A stretch of 64,000 nt of DNA, taken from Coccinella septempunctata (taxonomy: Eukaryota; Arthropoda; Insecta; Coleoptera; Coccinellidae). The DNA lies in contig NC_058195.1 of assembly GCF_907165205.1 (NCBI RefSeq), forward strand, positions 4,650,001-4,714,000, in the 5' to 3' direction. Positions 47,801 through 58,248 of the stretch are shown one piece after another. Numbering within the stretch: the first letter of the stretch is position 1; every line of letters begins with the position of its first letter. The notes below the pieces were generated by a model that saw nothing but the letters and a program-made list of their open reading frames with translations, did not search any database and was not told where the DNA came from. The translations under genes were made by a program, and so were the position numbers.

Positions 47801-49483
47801 GAAAATTTTAACGGAGGGAGATAGGCTTTCGGAAATGCTTGCAATAGATTCAGCGTATTCGAAAACCTATATTTTCATACCAAAATTTCAGATATCTGAC
47901 ACTGTTTAGAGAAAAATCAAATTTATTGTTTTTCCATTTTTCATTTTCCAGGTCACTTTGAAGTGCTCTCTGGAGTGCAATTTTCTATTAAATCAACTAC
48001 TGTTAGGTTTGGTGGAAGCAACAGAGTGAGTTTTATACACTCCATGTCCTAAGACAGTAGTAGGACACACTGATTTTCATGCACAGGAGCAAATATGTCA
48101 TTTTAGGGGGGTCTAACCCCTTGCTCATTTTTGACCCAAAAAAATCGAGATTTTCAAAATTGAGTTTTTATGCTAGGATGAAAGCCTTATCAATGCTGAT
48201 TACGAAACCGAAAATCCCAATTGGATCAGACGAATATAACAGGAGATATCGCAGATTGAAATTTGCAATTTTTGAAAAATTCCATTTCCGAGATGAAAAT
48301 TTTAACGGAGGGAGATAGGCTCTCGGGAATGCTCGCAATAGATTCAGCGTATTCGAAAACCTATATTTCCATACCAAAATTTCAGATATCTGACACTGTT
48401 TAGAAAAAAATCGAATTTATTGTTTTTCCATTTTTCATTTTCCAGTTCACTTTGAAGTGCTCTCTGGAGTGCAATTTTCTATGAAATCAACTACTGTTAG
48501 GTTTGGTGGAAGCAACAGAGTGAGTTTTATACACTCCATGTCCTAAGACAGTAGTAGGACACACTGATTTTCCTGCACAGGAGCAAATATGTCATTTTAG
48601 GGGGGTCTAACCCCTTGCTCATTTTTGACCCAAAAATCGAGATTTTCGAAATTGAGTTTTTATGCTAGGATGAAAGCCTCATCGATGCTGATTACGAAAC
48701 CGAAAATCCCAATTGGATCAGACGAATATAACAGGAGATATCGCAGATTGAAATTTGCAATTTTTGAAAAATTCCATTTCCGAGATGAAAATTTTAACGG
48801 AGGGAGATAGGCTCTCGGGAATGCTCGCAATAGATTCAGCGTATTCGAAAACCTATATTTTCATACCAAAATTTCAGATATCTGACACTGTTTAGAAAAA
48901 AATCGAATTTATTGTTTTTCCATTTTTCATTTTCCAGTTCACTTTGAAGTGCTCTCTGGAGTGCAATTCTCTATGGAATCATCAACTGTTAGGTTTGGTG
49001 GAAGCAACAGAGTGAGTTTTATACACTCCATGTCCTAAGACAGTAGTAGGACACACTGATTTTCATGCACAGGAGCAAATATGTCATTTTAGGGGGGTCT
49101 AACCCCTTGCTCATTTTTGACCCAAAAAATCGAGATTTTCGAAATTGAGTTTTTATGCTAGGATGAAAGCCTTATCAATGCTGATTACGAAACCGAAAAT
49201 CCCAATTGGATCAGACGAATATAACAGGAGATATCGCAGATTGAAATTTGCAATTTTTGAAAAATTCCATTTCCGAGATGAAAATTTTAACGGAGGGAGA
49301 TAGGCTTTCGGAAATGCTTGCAATAGATTCAGCGTATTCCACAACCTATATTTTCATACCAAAATTTCGTATATCTGACACTGTTTAGAAAAAAATCAAA
49401 TTTATTGTTTTTCCATTTTTCATTTTCCAGTTCACTTTGAAGTGCTCTCTGGAGTGCAATTCTCTATTGAATCATGAACTGTT
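41870..49483 (+). repeat. satellite array: about 15.4 tandem copies of a 493-bp unit
   Basis: The marker ggtctaaccccttgctc recurs near 42194, 42686, 43179, 43672, 44165, 44658, 45152, 45645, 46139, 46629, 47117, 47610, 48105, 48603 and 49098, a spacing of 488-495 bp. The first partial copy (41870-42190) is the most diverged; the last (from about 49380) breaks off at about 49483 within the word gcaattctctattgaatcat. Most copies differ by only a few per cent. All copies have the same orientation. Each contains TTTTTCATTTTCCAG (splice-acceptor-like), a 74-base open segment and AACAGAGTGAGTTTT (donor-like). The unit has no recognisable protein; frames seen in single copies (48079-48318, 48625-48810, 49153-49344) are by-products of the repeat. 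Confidence 0.97.
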
Positions 49484-49977
49484 TGGACAACATCGTAAAA
49501 AAACTGGGATCAGGTTAAAAATTAGTTCATTATATTTTATTAACAATCATACAAAGTATAAATTCATTTATATAGAAAATATCAGATATTTTAAGCTCTA
49601 AGCAATATAATAATTATCAACATAGGATATACTGGTAACAATGAGATATAATAATTATTTATGTATTTTGTCTATAAAAACTGTAGTTCTGTTCAACTTT
49701 TAACTTGATCATGAAGTTTTTCTTCACTTAACTACAAAAGCTACTTTACGCTTTTATAATAATATAAGCATTTATTCCCTCAACCAATTCAAATGAATTT
49801 ACTCAACTCAGCTGCTAGTGATTGTTGAAGTCAAAGTCATAACAAAAAATTTGTGTTCAACATAAATTCTTCTCTTACATTTTTAATAATATCAAATAAA
49901 ATATTCTATAACTAATATAAAAAAACTTTGCATTGTATAGTACGTATTTAAAATTATTTCCGAAAAATGGAGACGGC
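49484..49977. other. 3' region of aldehyde dehydrogenase C
   Basis: AT-rich; a minus-strand AATAAA at 49536-49541 would give a 3' untranslated region of about 440 bases that ends just short of the satellite array. Confidence 0.4.
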
Positions 49978-51468
49978 CTAAGTTCTCCTTATGAAACTGC
50001 GACTGTTGTAATACATATAAATTGCAGCTGCACCTAGTCCAAAAGCGACGAAATACCGGATGAAATCAAACGAAATGGGACTTCTTCTCTTCAGAAGTAT
50101 ATTCAAGAATCTTGTTTTACGCTCATTATAAGGAGGATATCTTGCCTGGCCCAATTTTTCGCCAAGTGCCCCCAAATTCTTATAAAGACATGACTTCTTG
50201 TGGGTGAATGTGTCGAAAGTATATTTGCCATGATATTGACCCATACCACTATTACCAACTCCACCAAAAGGAAGAGTATCAACAGTCAAATGCATAATAG
50301 TATCGTTAACTGATATGCCCCCACATGATGTATTGTTTATTAAAACCTTCACATCCAGCTTTTTTCTGGAAAATATGTACATTGCAAGGGGTTTTTCTCC
50401 TTCATTGATGAATCTTATTGCTTCATGTAGATTTCCGATGGTAATTATGGGTAATACTGGACCAAAAATTTCTTCCATCATTACAGGATCAGTTGGTTTG
50501 ACATCTATTAAGATTGTTGGTTCGATGTAACGTTCAGAAGCAATCGTGTTTCCACCCACAGCAATAGTGCCACTTTTGATGAACCTCTCGATTCTCCTAA
50601 AGTGGGCATCGTTTATGATGCGTCCAAAATCAGGAGATTTACTGGCATCAGTCCCATACCATTGCTCTAAAACACCTTTTGATATTTCAACAAACTTTTT
50701 CTCAACATCTTTCGTACATAATACGTAATCGGGAGCAACACACGTTTGTCCTGCATTTGCTAGTTTACCCCACAAGATTCTCCTCACAGCTATGTTCATA
50801 TCAACACTTTCATCAATATAAACAGGGCTTTTTCCACCCAGTTCCAAAGTAACTGGTGTGAGATGCTTTGCAGCTGCTTCTTGAATAATTTTGCCAACCC
50901 CAGAAGAGCCTGTATAGAATATATAATCAAATCTTTCCTTGAGGAGTGCAGTTGTCTCAGGTACACCCCCATTATAAACTTTATAGCAATCTGTATCTAA
51001 ATATTTTGGAATCAACTCGGCAATAACTTTGGCTGAATTTTTGGCTATTTCAGATGGTTTCAGAACCACACAATTTCCTGCAGCTATTGCACCAGCAACA
51101 GGCATAAGAAGGAGTTGGAATGGATAATTCCAGGCTCCAATAACCAAAACCACTCCGTAAGGATCATTGAATATGTATAGCTTATCCAATACGTTGACCA
51201 GAGGTTTTTCAGGAACTTCAGGTTTCTCCCATTCCTCGATATTAGCAAGAATGTTATCCAGATCATTTATGAGAAACATAATTTCCATCACGATAGATTC
51301 ATGCCTACATTTATGAAGATCTGCAGCTAATGCATCAATAATGAGTTCCTTGTTCTCTAAATACATTCTTTTCAAATTTCGTATTTGTTTAATTCGATAT
51401 TCCAAAGGTCGAGTTTTTCCGCTCACATAACTATTTCTTAGTACAGACATCATTTCCTTGGGATTCAT
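49978..51468 (-). CDS. Aldh3: aldehyde dehydrogenase class 3 (fatty aldehyde dehydrogenase type), paralogue C
   Basis: A single uninterrupted frame of 496 codons. Catalytic residues are intact: N114 in GAWNYP, E209 in LELGGKSP and C243 in GQTCVAPDY, plus LPFGGVGNSGMGQYHGKYTFD. A C-terminal hydrophobic anchor follows (about 470-488, FIRYFVAFGLGAAAIYMYY). It is the most diverged of the three: FNDPYGVV instead of PEPYGVV, and a YTGSSGVGKI loop where A and B have YTGSTRVGAI. By memory these C-type residues resemble the vertebrate ALDH3A enzymes more than those of A and B, suggesting C is the conserved member and A/B are lineage-specific duplicates. The start is the first Met of the frame. It is head-to-head with UBL4A, 422 bases apart. 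No coding introns. Confidence 0.97.
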   Translation of the reverse strand: MNPKEMMSVLRNSYVSGKTRPLEYRIKQIRNLKRMYLENKELIIDALAADLHKCRHESIVMEIMFLINDLDNILANIEEWEKPEVPEKPLVNVLDKLYIFNDPYGVVLVIGAWNYPFQLLLMPVAGAIAAGNCVVLKPSEIAKNSAKVIAELIPKYLDTDCYKVYNGGVPETTALLKERFDYIFYTGSSGVGKIIQEAAAKHLTPVTLELGGKSPVYIDESVDMNIAVRRILWGKLANAGQTCVAPDYVLCTKDVEKKFVEISKGVLEQWYGTDASKSPDFGRIINDAHFRRIERFIKSGTIAVGGNTIASERYIEPTILIDVKPTDPVMMEEIFGPVLPIITIGNLHEAIRFINEGEKPLAMYIFSRKKLDVKVLINNTSCGGISVNDTIMHLTVDTLPFGGVGNSGMGQYHGKYTFDTFTHKKSCLYKNLGALGEKLGQARYPPYNERKTRFLNILLKRRSPISFDFIRYFVAFGLGAAAIYMYYNSRSFIRRT

Positions 51469-51890
51469 CGTTAAACAATTTTGCTATCTTCTTCAAAACT
51501 AATATTGTTCTCAGAAAAACTTACTTTAGGAACGGCAAACAGGTGAATTTTTAACAAATATTCCTGTACGGTGCAACAGATTGGAAGGTTCTTTGTTGTT
51601 TCTTTCTCAGTTGAGAGTTATTACGGATCAGTAGGTGAATTTTTTTATAATAATTAAATAATTGTTATCGTAAGGAATCATGTAAGGAAAAATTGATGAA
51701 TTTCTGTGATTTTAATAGAAATCGAACAGTAAAAACCGAAGAGTAAGATGAGTAGTTCTTTTACTCCTCTTTTACTGACAGCTGAAAAAGTTAGGTTGAC
51801 ATTTAATAAATCTCAAATTCTCAATATTTGATCTTTGATGTTCATATTTATATTATATTTCGATTGATTGAGATTGAGTGAATTCCAAAA
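51469..51890. promoter_or_regulatory. shared divergent promoter region of aldehyde dehydrogenase C and UBL4A
   Basis: Only 422 bases separate two start codons on opposite strands, so both promoters must lie here unless 5' introns extend further. A minus-strand donor-like CTAAA/GTAAGTTT at about 51515-51525 hints at a 5' untranslated intron for the aldehyde dehydrogenase, but its acceptor is weak. No clear TATA box on either side. Confidence 0.5.
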
Positions 51891-52280
51891 ATGAAGATAA
51901 TGGTAAAATGTCTTAAAGGGGGCAATTGTCTGGCAGATGTGGATGCAAATACTACAATCGCAGAATTGAAAAAGAAAATTGAAACAGACATAAACATACC
52001 AGCTCCTCAACAAACATTGGTTCTATCTGGGAAAACGCTACAAGACGACAAACCACTGAGTTTTTACCCAAATATCCAAGATGGAACAAAATTGTATGTT
52101 GCAGTTAAAAAACAAGAAACCCTTTATGCAATATTAGGCAAATTTTTAAGACAATACTACACCGAAGAACAGTGCAAGATGATTGTTGAAGAATTCATGA
52201 GAAATTTCAATACTAGAGTTAAAAATTTAAGCTTGGACGATCTTGAGAGAATAGCCATTTCAGACAAAGAACATTTGTAG
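51891..52280 (+). CDS. UBL4A: UBL4A/Get5-type ubiquitin-like protein (129 aa)
   Basis: A single-exon frame of 129 residues. Residues 1-74 form a ubiquitin-like domain (MKIMVKCLKGGNCLADVDAN start, the TIAELKKKIE helix, LSGKTLQDD turn, LSFYPNIQDGTKLYVAVK end) without a C-terminal di-glycine for conjugation. Residues about 82-125 form a C-terminal helical segment (KFLRQYYTEEQCKMIVEEF, then LSLDDLERIA) that matches the TUGS region by which UBL4A docks onto BAG6. In that family the protein, with BAG6 and GET4, hands tail-anchored membrane proteins to the targeting ATPase and helps quality control of mislocalised proteins. It is shorter than vertebrate UBL4A (157) mainly at the C-terminal tail and linker. 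A possible poly(A) signal lies at 52855-52860. Confidence 0.9.
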   Translation: MKIMVKCLKGGNCLADVDANTTIAELKKKIETDINIPAPQQTLVLSGKTLQDDKPLSFYPNIQDGTKLYVAVKKQETLYAILGKFLRQYYTEEQCKMIVEEFMRNFNTRVKNLSLDDLERIAISDKEHL

Positions 52281-53181
52281 TTAATACTCTCTGATAGGGT
52301 AAGATTATTGAATTTGTTTGATTTTCAAGTTTAAATTATATACCAGGTATAATTCCAAATGTTTTTGTTATGTATAATTTAGAATTGCACTCATTTGTTC
52401 ATTTACGTCGATGAGCAACTAATATTTTGTGACATATCTGTATTAATTTCGAAAGCAATTGTGCAACTATTAAAAAGTGACAGTATATTTTTTTATCATA
52501 TTTATTCACTTACAGAAATGAAACCTCATATATCTGCATTGCTTATTAACATTTTTGGTTCATTCAAGTTTGTTGGCTATGAACTTATATTTTGATTGAA
52601 AAGGACTGATTTTAAGATGATTTATAATAATTTTTCATTTAACAAGCTTACAATTGGTTCTCATACAATCTTACTATTTGAAATAATTAACTTATTTGAA
52701 GTAGGTTGGCCCTAAGACTTGAAACGAACTATAAATCTATCATTTGCCATGGCAAGTAGAACAGTCAACAATGTTTTCTGATTTACTAAATTATTTAGGT
52801 GAATCCAAATGTCATTGATTGATTGAAATTTGAAAAAATGAAGCTTGGAATAATAATAAAAAATAATAATTAAAATTTTGACTGATTAGTTTTTCACCTG
52901 CCTCAAAATTTTGAGGAAAATTAAGTTTTCTACAAAGCACATTCATAACAATGATTGGAAAAGCAATCTTAGGGCAATTTGCAATATCACTTCATTTAGA
53001 TGCAATAAAATACATAAAAAGAATGTGTATCATGCTATTGTGCATTTTTTCATTTTCTCAAATGAAAGCTTATTGATTACAATGATAAAGAAATTTATTT
53101 CAGAAAGGTGTCAAATTAAATTGCAAGCAACTGGATTTTTTCAGTTTCTGGGTCCATTTTTTAAAGAAACTATACAGGTAT
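52281..53181. other. convergent 3' regions of UBL4A and MRM2
   Basis: The UBL4A and MRM2 genes end toward each other here. AATAAA at 52855-52860 on the plus strand is a candidate signal. The frame at 52911-53204 overlaps the MRM2 end on the other strand and is not considered real. Confidence 0.45.
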
Positions 53182-54012
53182 TCAAGTTTTTTTCAGACCT
53201 TTGAAACTTCTTCCTAAAATGAAGATTTCAGCTGAATCATCCCTGCTAGCTTTGGGTTTTACAAACTTAACATTGTTATAAAAACGTGAAATATCTAATT
53301 CTAGTTGCTTTGATTGTCCACATTGCCACAATTTAACAAGAAATGTAGCACCAAATTCAGACACTTGTACAGAAAACCTTAATGCACTGTAGCACAAGTT
53401 CATCATATTTTCATTGTCCATTTCTCTTATACCTGATGCTCTGGGAGCCATATCGGACATAACAACCTGAGCTTTAGTTCCGTTCAATTCTTTCATCAAG
53501 CGAGATTGTGATGCTGGATCAGTGAAGTCCATACCACTCAATATTGTTACCCCCTGCAAAAAATATTCTGATTGAAGACAAATTCATTCCTTCCATTTCA
53601 CAAGAATACATTTACCTCCATCGGATAAATATTCTGCTTATCGATAGATATGACTTTTCCTTGGTTTTCAACTTCTTTTATTGCTACCTGTGACCAAGAA
53701 CCAGGAGCTGCACCAACATCAATGACTGTTTGTCCTGGACAGAAAATTTTATATTTGTCATTGATTTCCACAAGCTTGAATGCACTGCGACACCTGGAGA
53801 AAACAATATTCTATCTATATTGAAACTTGAATTACTGGGGCAGACCTGTAATTCATCAATTTAGCTTTCTCCACATATGGATCTGACAATTGTCTCTTGA
53901 GCCACAATTGGGAACTCACACCTTTATTCTTAATATTAGTAGGTATAACTTTTTTGCAGCAAATTTTTGACGTGCTTAGACATCTAGAAAATTGAACGAG
54001 AGAAATATTCAT
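53182..54012 (-). CDS. MRM2: mitochondrial rRNA 2'-O-methyltransferase MRM2 (FtsJ family), three exons, 238 aa
   Basis: Minus-strand exons 54012-53846, 53793-53616 and 53553-53182 join in phase at GT/AG sites (167 + 178 + 372 nt). The product is an FtsJ/RrmJ-type methyltransferase that transfers a methyl group from S-adenosylmethionine to a ribose 2'-OH of the large mitochondrial rRNA. Visible: a basic, Ser-rich N-terminus fitting a mitochondrial presequence, LWLKRQLSDPYVEKAKLMNY, and the catalytic Lys in RSAFKLVE. The SAM-binding VIDVGAAPGSWSQVA follows, then the catalytic Asp in VVMSDMAPRASG, Lys in FLVKLWQ, and a C-terminal SAEIFILG with the catalytic Glu. The full K-D-K-E tetrad is therefore present. 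Length is close to animal MRM2 (about 246). The mitochondrial rather than cytosolic (FTSJ1) paralogue is chosen from the presequence and short C-terminus. Confidence 0.92.
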
Positions 54013-56269
54013 CTCAAGTGTATTTCATATTTATTAAAATGTGAAAATGCAAGAATTTTTGCAAAAGTTTTTAGGTTAAATCAGAATTGACAGTTGGAAA
54101 GATCCTTTTGAACTACGCGATGTTAACGCCTATTTTGTTTTTCATCGAAGACTCATTCTAAGGTCATCAGTTCCATGAAAAGTGAAGAAAGTTCGAAAAA
54201 TACAGACGCTTAGAGCCCCTTGGGCCCCCCTGAAAATACTGCCCCACTACTTGATAATATTGAAAAAACAAAAAAGAAATCTATTTGATATTTTTCTTTT
54301 CCCGATATGTTTTTTCCTAGATTTTTTGCAGAATCTATATTTTTTTTTCAAAATGGTACAGGTGTCCATTTATGATTGAACATCATGAAAGGAAAGAAAT
54401 GCTTGAAAAAAAGTAGTTAAAAGTGATAAAATAGTCGTTTACTCAATCTTTCGAATAAAAGCGCGGTGTCTTACAAACGATTCCAATGATTTATTCACAC
54501 ACATTGGAAAATTCTAGGAATACACTTCAAAACATAAGGTCCTTCCAAAACCATTATTAATTCATTGAAACAATTTCAAGTCAAAAAATGTACCATTATA
54601 ACAAATGATTCCAAAAAATATTCCCACCAATTTTTTTTACTACGAAGGATATGAATAAAATTAGTAACTTGAACAATTAAGCGTTTGCGACGTATTTGAT
54701 TCGATGAAAAAGTCATTTAAGTTTCTCAAAATTTTAGAAATATCCTGCTTGAACTTTTCTCTGAAGTGTGTGGTGTGTAATGTTGTGTGTAATGTCGTTC
54801 AGATTCCTGAACAAATGTGGTTTGATCTGTAATTTTAATCGATTAATGGACACAATATAGAGAATAAAACAAAAGAAAGCCAATTTTTTTAAATTTTATT
54901 CACATACTGGCACATACAACAAATAAACACAAAACTTTTCTTCTGTTAAATTGAGAAAAACGGATATTTATTTTAAGTTTCAAATCATATAAGATTGTAG
55001 AGAATGATTTTACACAAGATAGGAATTCATTTGATCTAAGCTGACAATTAAGTAATTTTTTTTTCATCTTGAATACTCATAAATTGATTATTTTTCATGA
55101 ATATTCCCTGGGTTTTTTAATCTTTTGTAAAACCAGACATTTTTGAGAATGAAAAAGTCCTTCGATATCCGTGGAAGCCATATAAGATATTTTAAATGAA
55201 AAAATTTGGAAAAAAGATTAGCAATAAAAAATTCCAGGAAAAACCTCTGTATAGTTACTTCCCTATATTTATTTGTCTGCTGTATACCCTGAAATAACAT
55301 CGAGAACTAGGATCTAGCATAAAGTTCATTCTTATTATAGCTTTATCGGATTTGGCATAGCAGTGTCCTTAGATATTTTGTTTCAATATAATTCAAACTC
55401 CCGCCAATATATGAAATTTGTTTTACTGGAAGTTCTTTGGGATCATTACGAAAATGAATATCATAAGTAATTTTGTGCTAATTTAGAGGAAAACAATAAA
55501 TTAAATCTTAATCTAATGAGTAAAATCGATTATATACATGACTATAATAATTATAATACAATTCGATGAAGAGATAAAAGAGGAGAAGATAAATAAATGT
55601 TAAATTCAATACACTGATATATGGGGGGTCACATTTTCTTCTTTTTAGGCTTTCTGTGAAACATCTACAGTTATTTCCATTCAATACACATATTTTAAGT
55701 CTAGGAACCAGAGCAAAATTCGTGAACAGTATTAAAGTAAGAAAATAAGTTACAAGATGTGATGTATCACTGAAAATAATAACATAATGAATTATATAAA
55801 ATATAATATAATTTGTGAGGTAAGTAGTCATAATTTTCTGTAAATTATATAAATAATATACTGAGCTGGCTATCAAAAGTTAGAATCACCAAGTCTACAG
55901 ACAAATTGCTGCAGGTATTGTAGGAAAATCTTTCTCAATTTCAGGATACCTTTTCGTTTTTTCCTAATTTTAAAACGAATCGTGGACCTGCCACTCAAAA
56001 GGGAACATAAGGCATCTGTAAAATAGATACTCCTACCGTTCTCAAGCTCTTACAACTTTGTTAATTAAACAGTTTTCTCACAACAAGGGATTCCAACACG
56101 CTGAAGAAGTTTACAGGTTCTTCTACAATAACTGCCCCAACTTTCGACAACAGCTCTACTCAATAATACTTGAGAAAATCATAAGGTACTGTTCAGACTA
56201 TAAGTACAAACTAAAACATTTGTAGGTCTATATACAAAGCAGCTTGACAGCTGCAATGATGACTCATTA
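54013..56269. other. intergenic, nothing recognised
   Basis: Very AT-rich. The minus-strand frame at 55508-55876 is Tyr/Leu/Ile-rich, as expected of chance frames in such DNA, and has no domain. The end near 56200 is probably the 3' untranslated region of the gene at 56270-58248. Confidence 0.45.
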
Positions 56270-58248
56270 TCATCTCTGTATTGCAGGTTTTAATCCAAAA
56301 GATCTGGCGTTGAACTGCCTGAAGAAATTGTCAGGGCTTACTTCCTGGACATCCATGTGGCCATTCTTCTTGGAAATCCTCAGTACAGGGGGTCTCTGAG
56401 ACGTGTCCCACCATTTTGTTGGAAGATGGAACCACTCACTGTGTTTGTCCCTATTTCTGTGATTTTCCCTTTGCGCTTTAATCCTCTCGTATAAAGAGGT
56501 TAGATTCACATGGATGGGAATAGCGTAGGTAAGATTAACTTCTGGGATATTCTTGAGGGTATCACCTCTATCAATCGGAGGATTCGAGGTCCTTGACTGT
56601 TCTCCATAATTATCGGAAATACCAGATGGGGTGGTGGGTATGGCTGACGATGAAGATGCTGGGAACCTTACATGGTGTGATGCACTAGGAAATCTAACCA
56701 TAAAGGTTCTAGTACTGGTGGGAGTAGTACTGACTGTCGGAAATACTACTCTATTTGTGATTTTTTTGGTATATTCGACTGCCTCCGATGTGGTTTCTGA
56801 TGGTCTAGTCGTGAAAAAGCCATCAGTATCCTTAACCTTAGGGAAAAACTTCTTATTTACGCCAAACAAGGAATCGTGAGTTGGTCTCTGGAATCCCTCC
56901 GAGAAAATAGTCTTCGTGTTGTCCTCCATATTCAGCACATTGTCTATTGGTGTGAATATTGCAGAAGCTGTCGGTAAAGTGAAAGGTGTCGGCGTGGATA
57001 CTCTGGGTAGAGGTATAGGTGGCAGTGGATCCTTTTTGGGCACTATCAAAGTCGATCTGACTGTGAAAACTGTGGGAGGCCTTTCCGAAGTTTTTTCACT
57101 CATCATCGGTTTATCTTTGAAGGTTTCAGCTTCCCTTTTGACGTCGACAAAGGAAACTGATGAGTCAGGGTAAGGGAGAGCTTGGTCCATTTGATATAGA
57201 GTGAGTTCGCTATCTTGGGCATTTGGTTTTTCCGTTGTGCTTTCTCCGGCAAAGTCCTCTGTAGAGCCTGTGTTTGCTGTTGTCGAGGTCATTGTTGTAG
57301 AGTCCGTTTTCAGCTCTACTTGTCTCTTGGCATCGTAGAATAGAGCGTTAGTTTCCGTGGTGTAACCTGAAATCAGTCGAAATGTTGAAGAAATGTAGTA
57401 TAAACCACGAGATTCAGTATGGTTGTCTACATATGGTTAAGCTGTCTGAAATGGTAACAGTAAGACTGCTTTGGAGCGACAACATACAGTAGAGAAATGA
57501 ACGAAATAAAGATTCTACATGGTGGAACCTAAATAAGCTTCCTTATTCTGTTACAAAAACCCTAAACCTTCATCTACAAAGTATTTGCGAGCTTCTGGGA
57601 GATTTTGCATTTCCCAAAACCGAAATAATCCTCACCTTGTGTGTTCACAGTTGTAGTTTCCGTTGTCGTTTCTCTTGTTATAGCATCTGTTGTACTGGAA
57701 GTTACTGTTTCTGATTCTCCTACTTTTTTGATGCCGAGGATTCCGGCGATATCAGCCATATTGACTTTTTCTTCACTCGGTGTTCTGTTGTTGTCTATCT
57801 CCATCTCCAATGCTGCGTTTTTGGTTGGAGCTATCAACATCGTGAGATCAGTTTCCTCCTGAACTGCCTTAAGAGGGATATTTATGTAGAGGGGACCAGT
57901 GGTTATGTCTTCCTCATTCTCCTCCATAAAACCGTACTGCTGATTGATCAACTGAAGCAAATTCTCCAGGGGTATCTCTTTTTTCGGCATTAATTTCTTG
58001 CATCTGTCGTTACCGCACTCAGGAGAGTTCTCGGGACTGATGATAGGTGCTATGAATATGGATTTCTCCTTGATTCTTCGTTCGAGAGTGCTGTCCTTCT
58101 GCTGGTTCAAACTCTCCTCAATCAACAAATACGCCTCGTATGTTAATTTCTCTGTGGACCTCTCGTTGAGAGGTATAGGAGGAAAACACCTGGCTATCGT
58201 CCAAACGAAGAGAAATATTAACAGGGAAATTTGTTTTACAGCTTGCAT
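56270..58248 (-). CDS. secreted Thr/Ser/Pro-rich protein of unknown function, two exons, 569 aa
   Basis: Minus-strand exon 58248-57636 ends at ACACAAG/GTGAGG and joins in phase 1 to exon 57366-56270 after CTGATTTCAG (613 + 1097 nt). A signal peptide covers about residues 1-21 (MQAVKQISLLIFLFVWTIAR then C). An acidic/charged N-terminal part (residues 22-185) has one close Cys pair (ECGNDRCKK). A long Thr/Ser/Pro-rich region follows (TTTETTTVNTQG, TSTTANTGSTED, STPTPFTLPTAS, SSSSAIPTTPSG), mucin-like and probably O-glycosylated. The C-terminus is basic and more ordered (WFHLPTKWWDTSQRPPVL). N-glycosylation sequons occur (NRT, NLT twice). No membrane anchor beyond the signal peptide. I do not recognise the family; an extracellular matrix or cuticle-associated role is only a guess from composition. 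Confidence 0.8.

Noticed and set aside
41870..49483. Regularly spaced repeats resembling a CRISPR-like or multi-copy gene array
   Set aside because: The whole 493-bp unit is repeated without unique spacers, and the window is clearly an animal genome. Frames within units are incidental and stop within each unit.
55508..55876. 122-codon minus-strand frame rich in Tyr, Leu and Ile
   Set aside because: Composition is what translated AT-rich DNA gives. The hydrophobicity is continuous without charged loops and there is no neighbouring splice signal.
56631..57173. Plus-strand frames opposite the secreted-protein gene
   Set aside because: Val/Gly/Ser-rich mirror frames of a Thr/Pro-rich coding region. 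The minus strand has the signal peptide and an in-phase intron.
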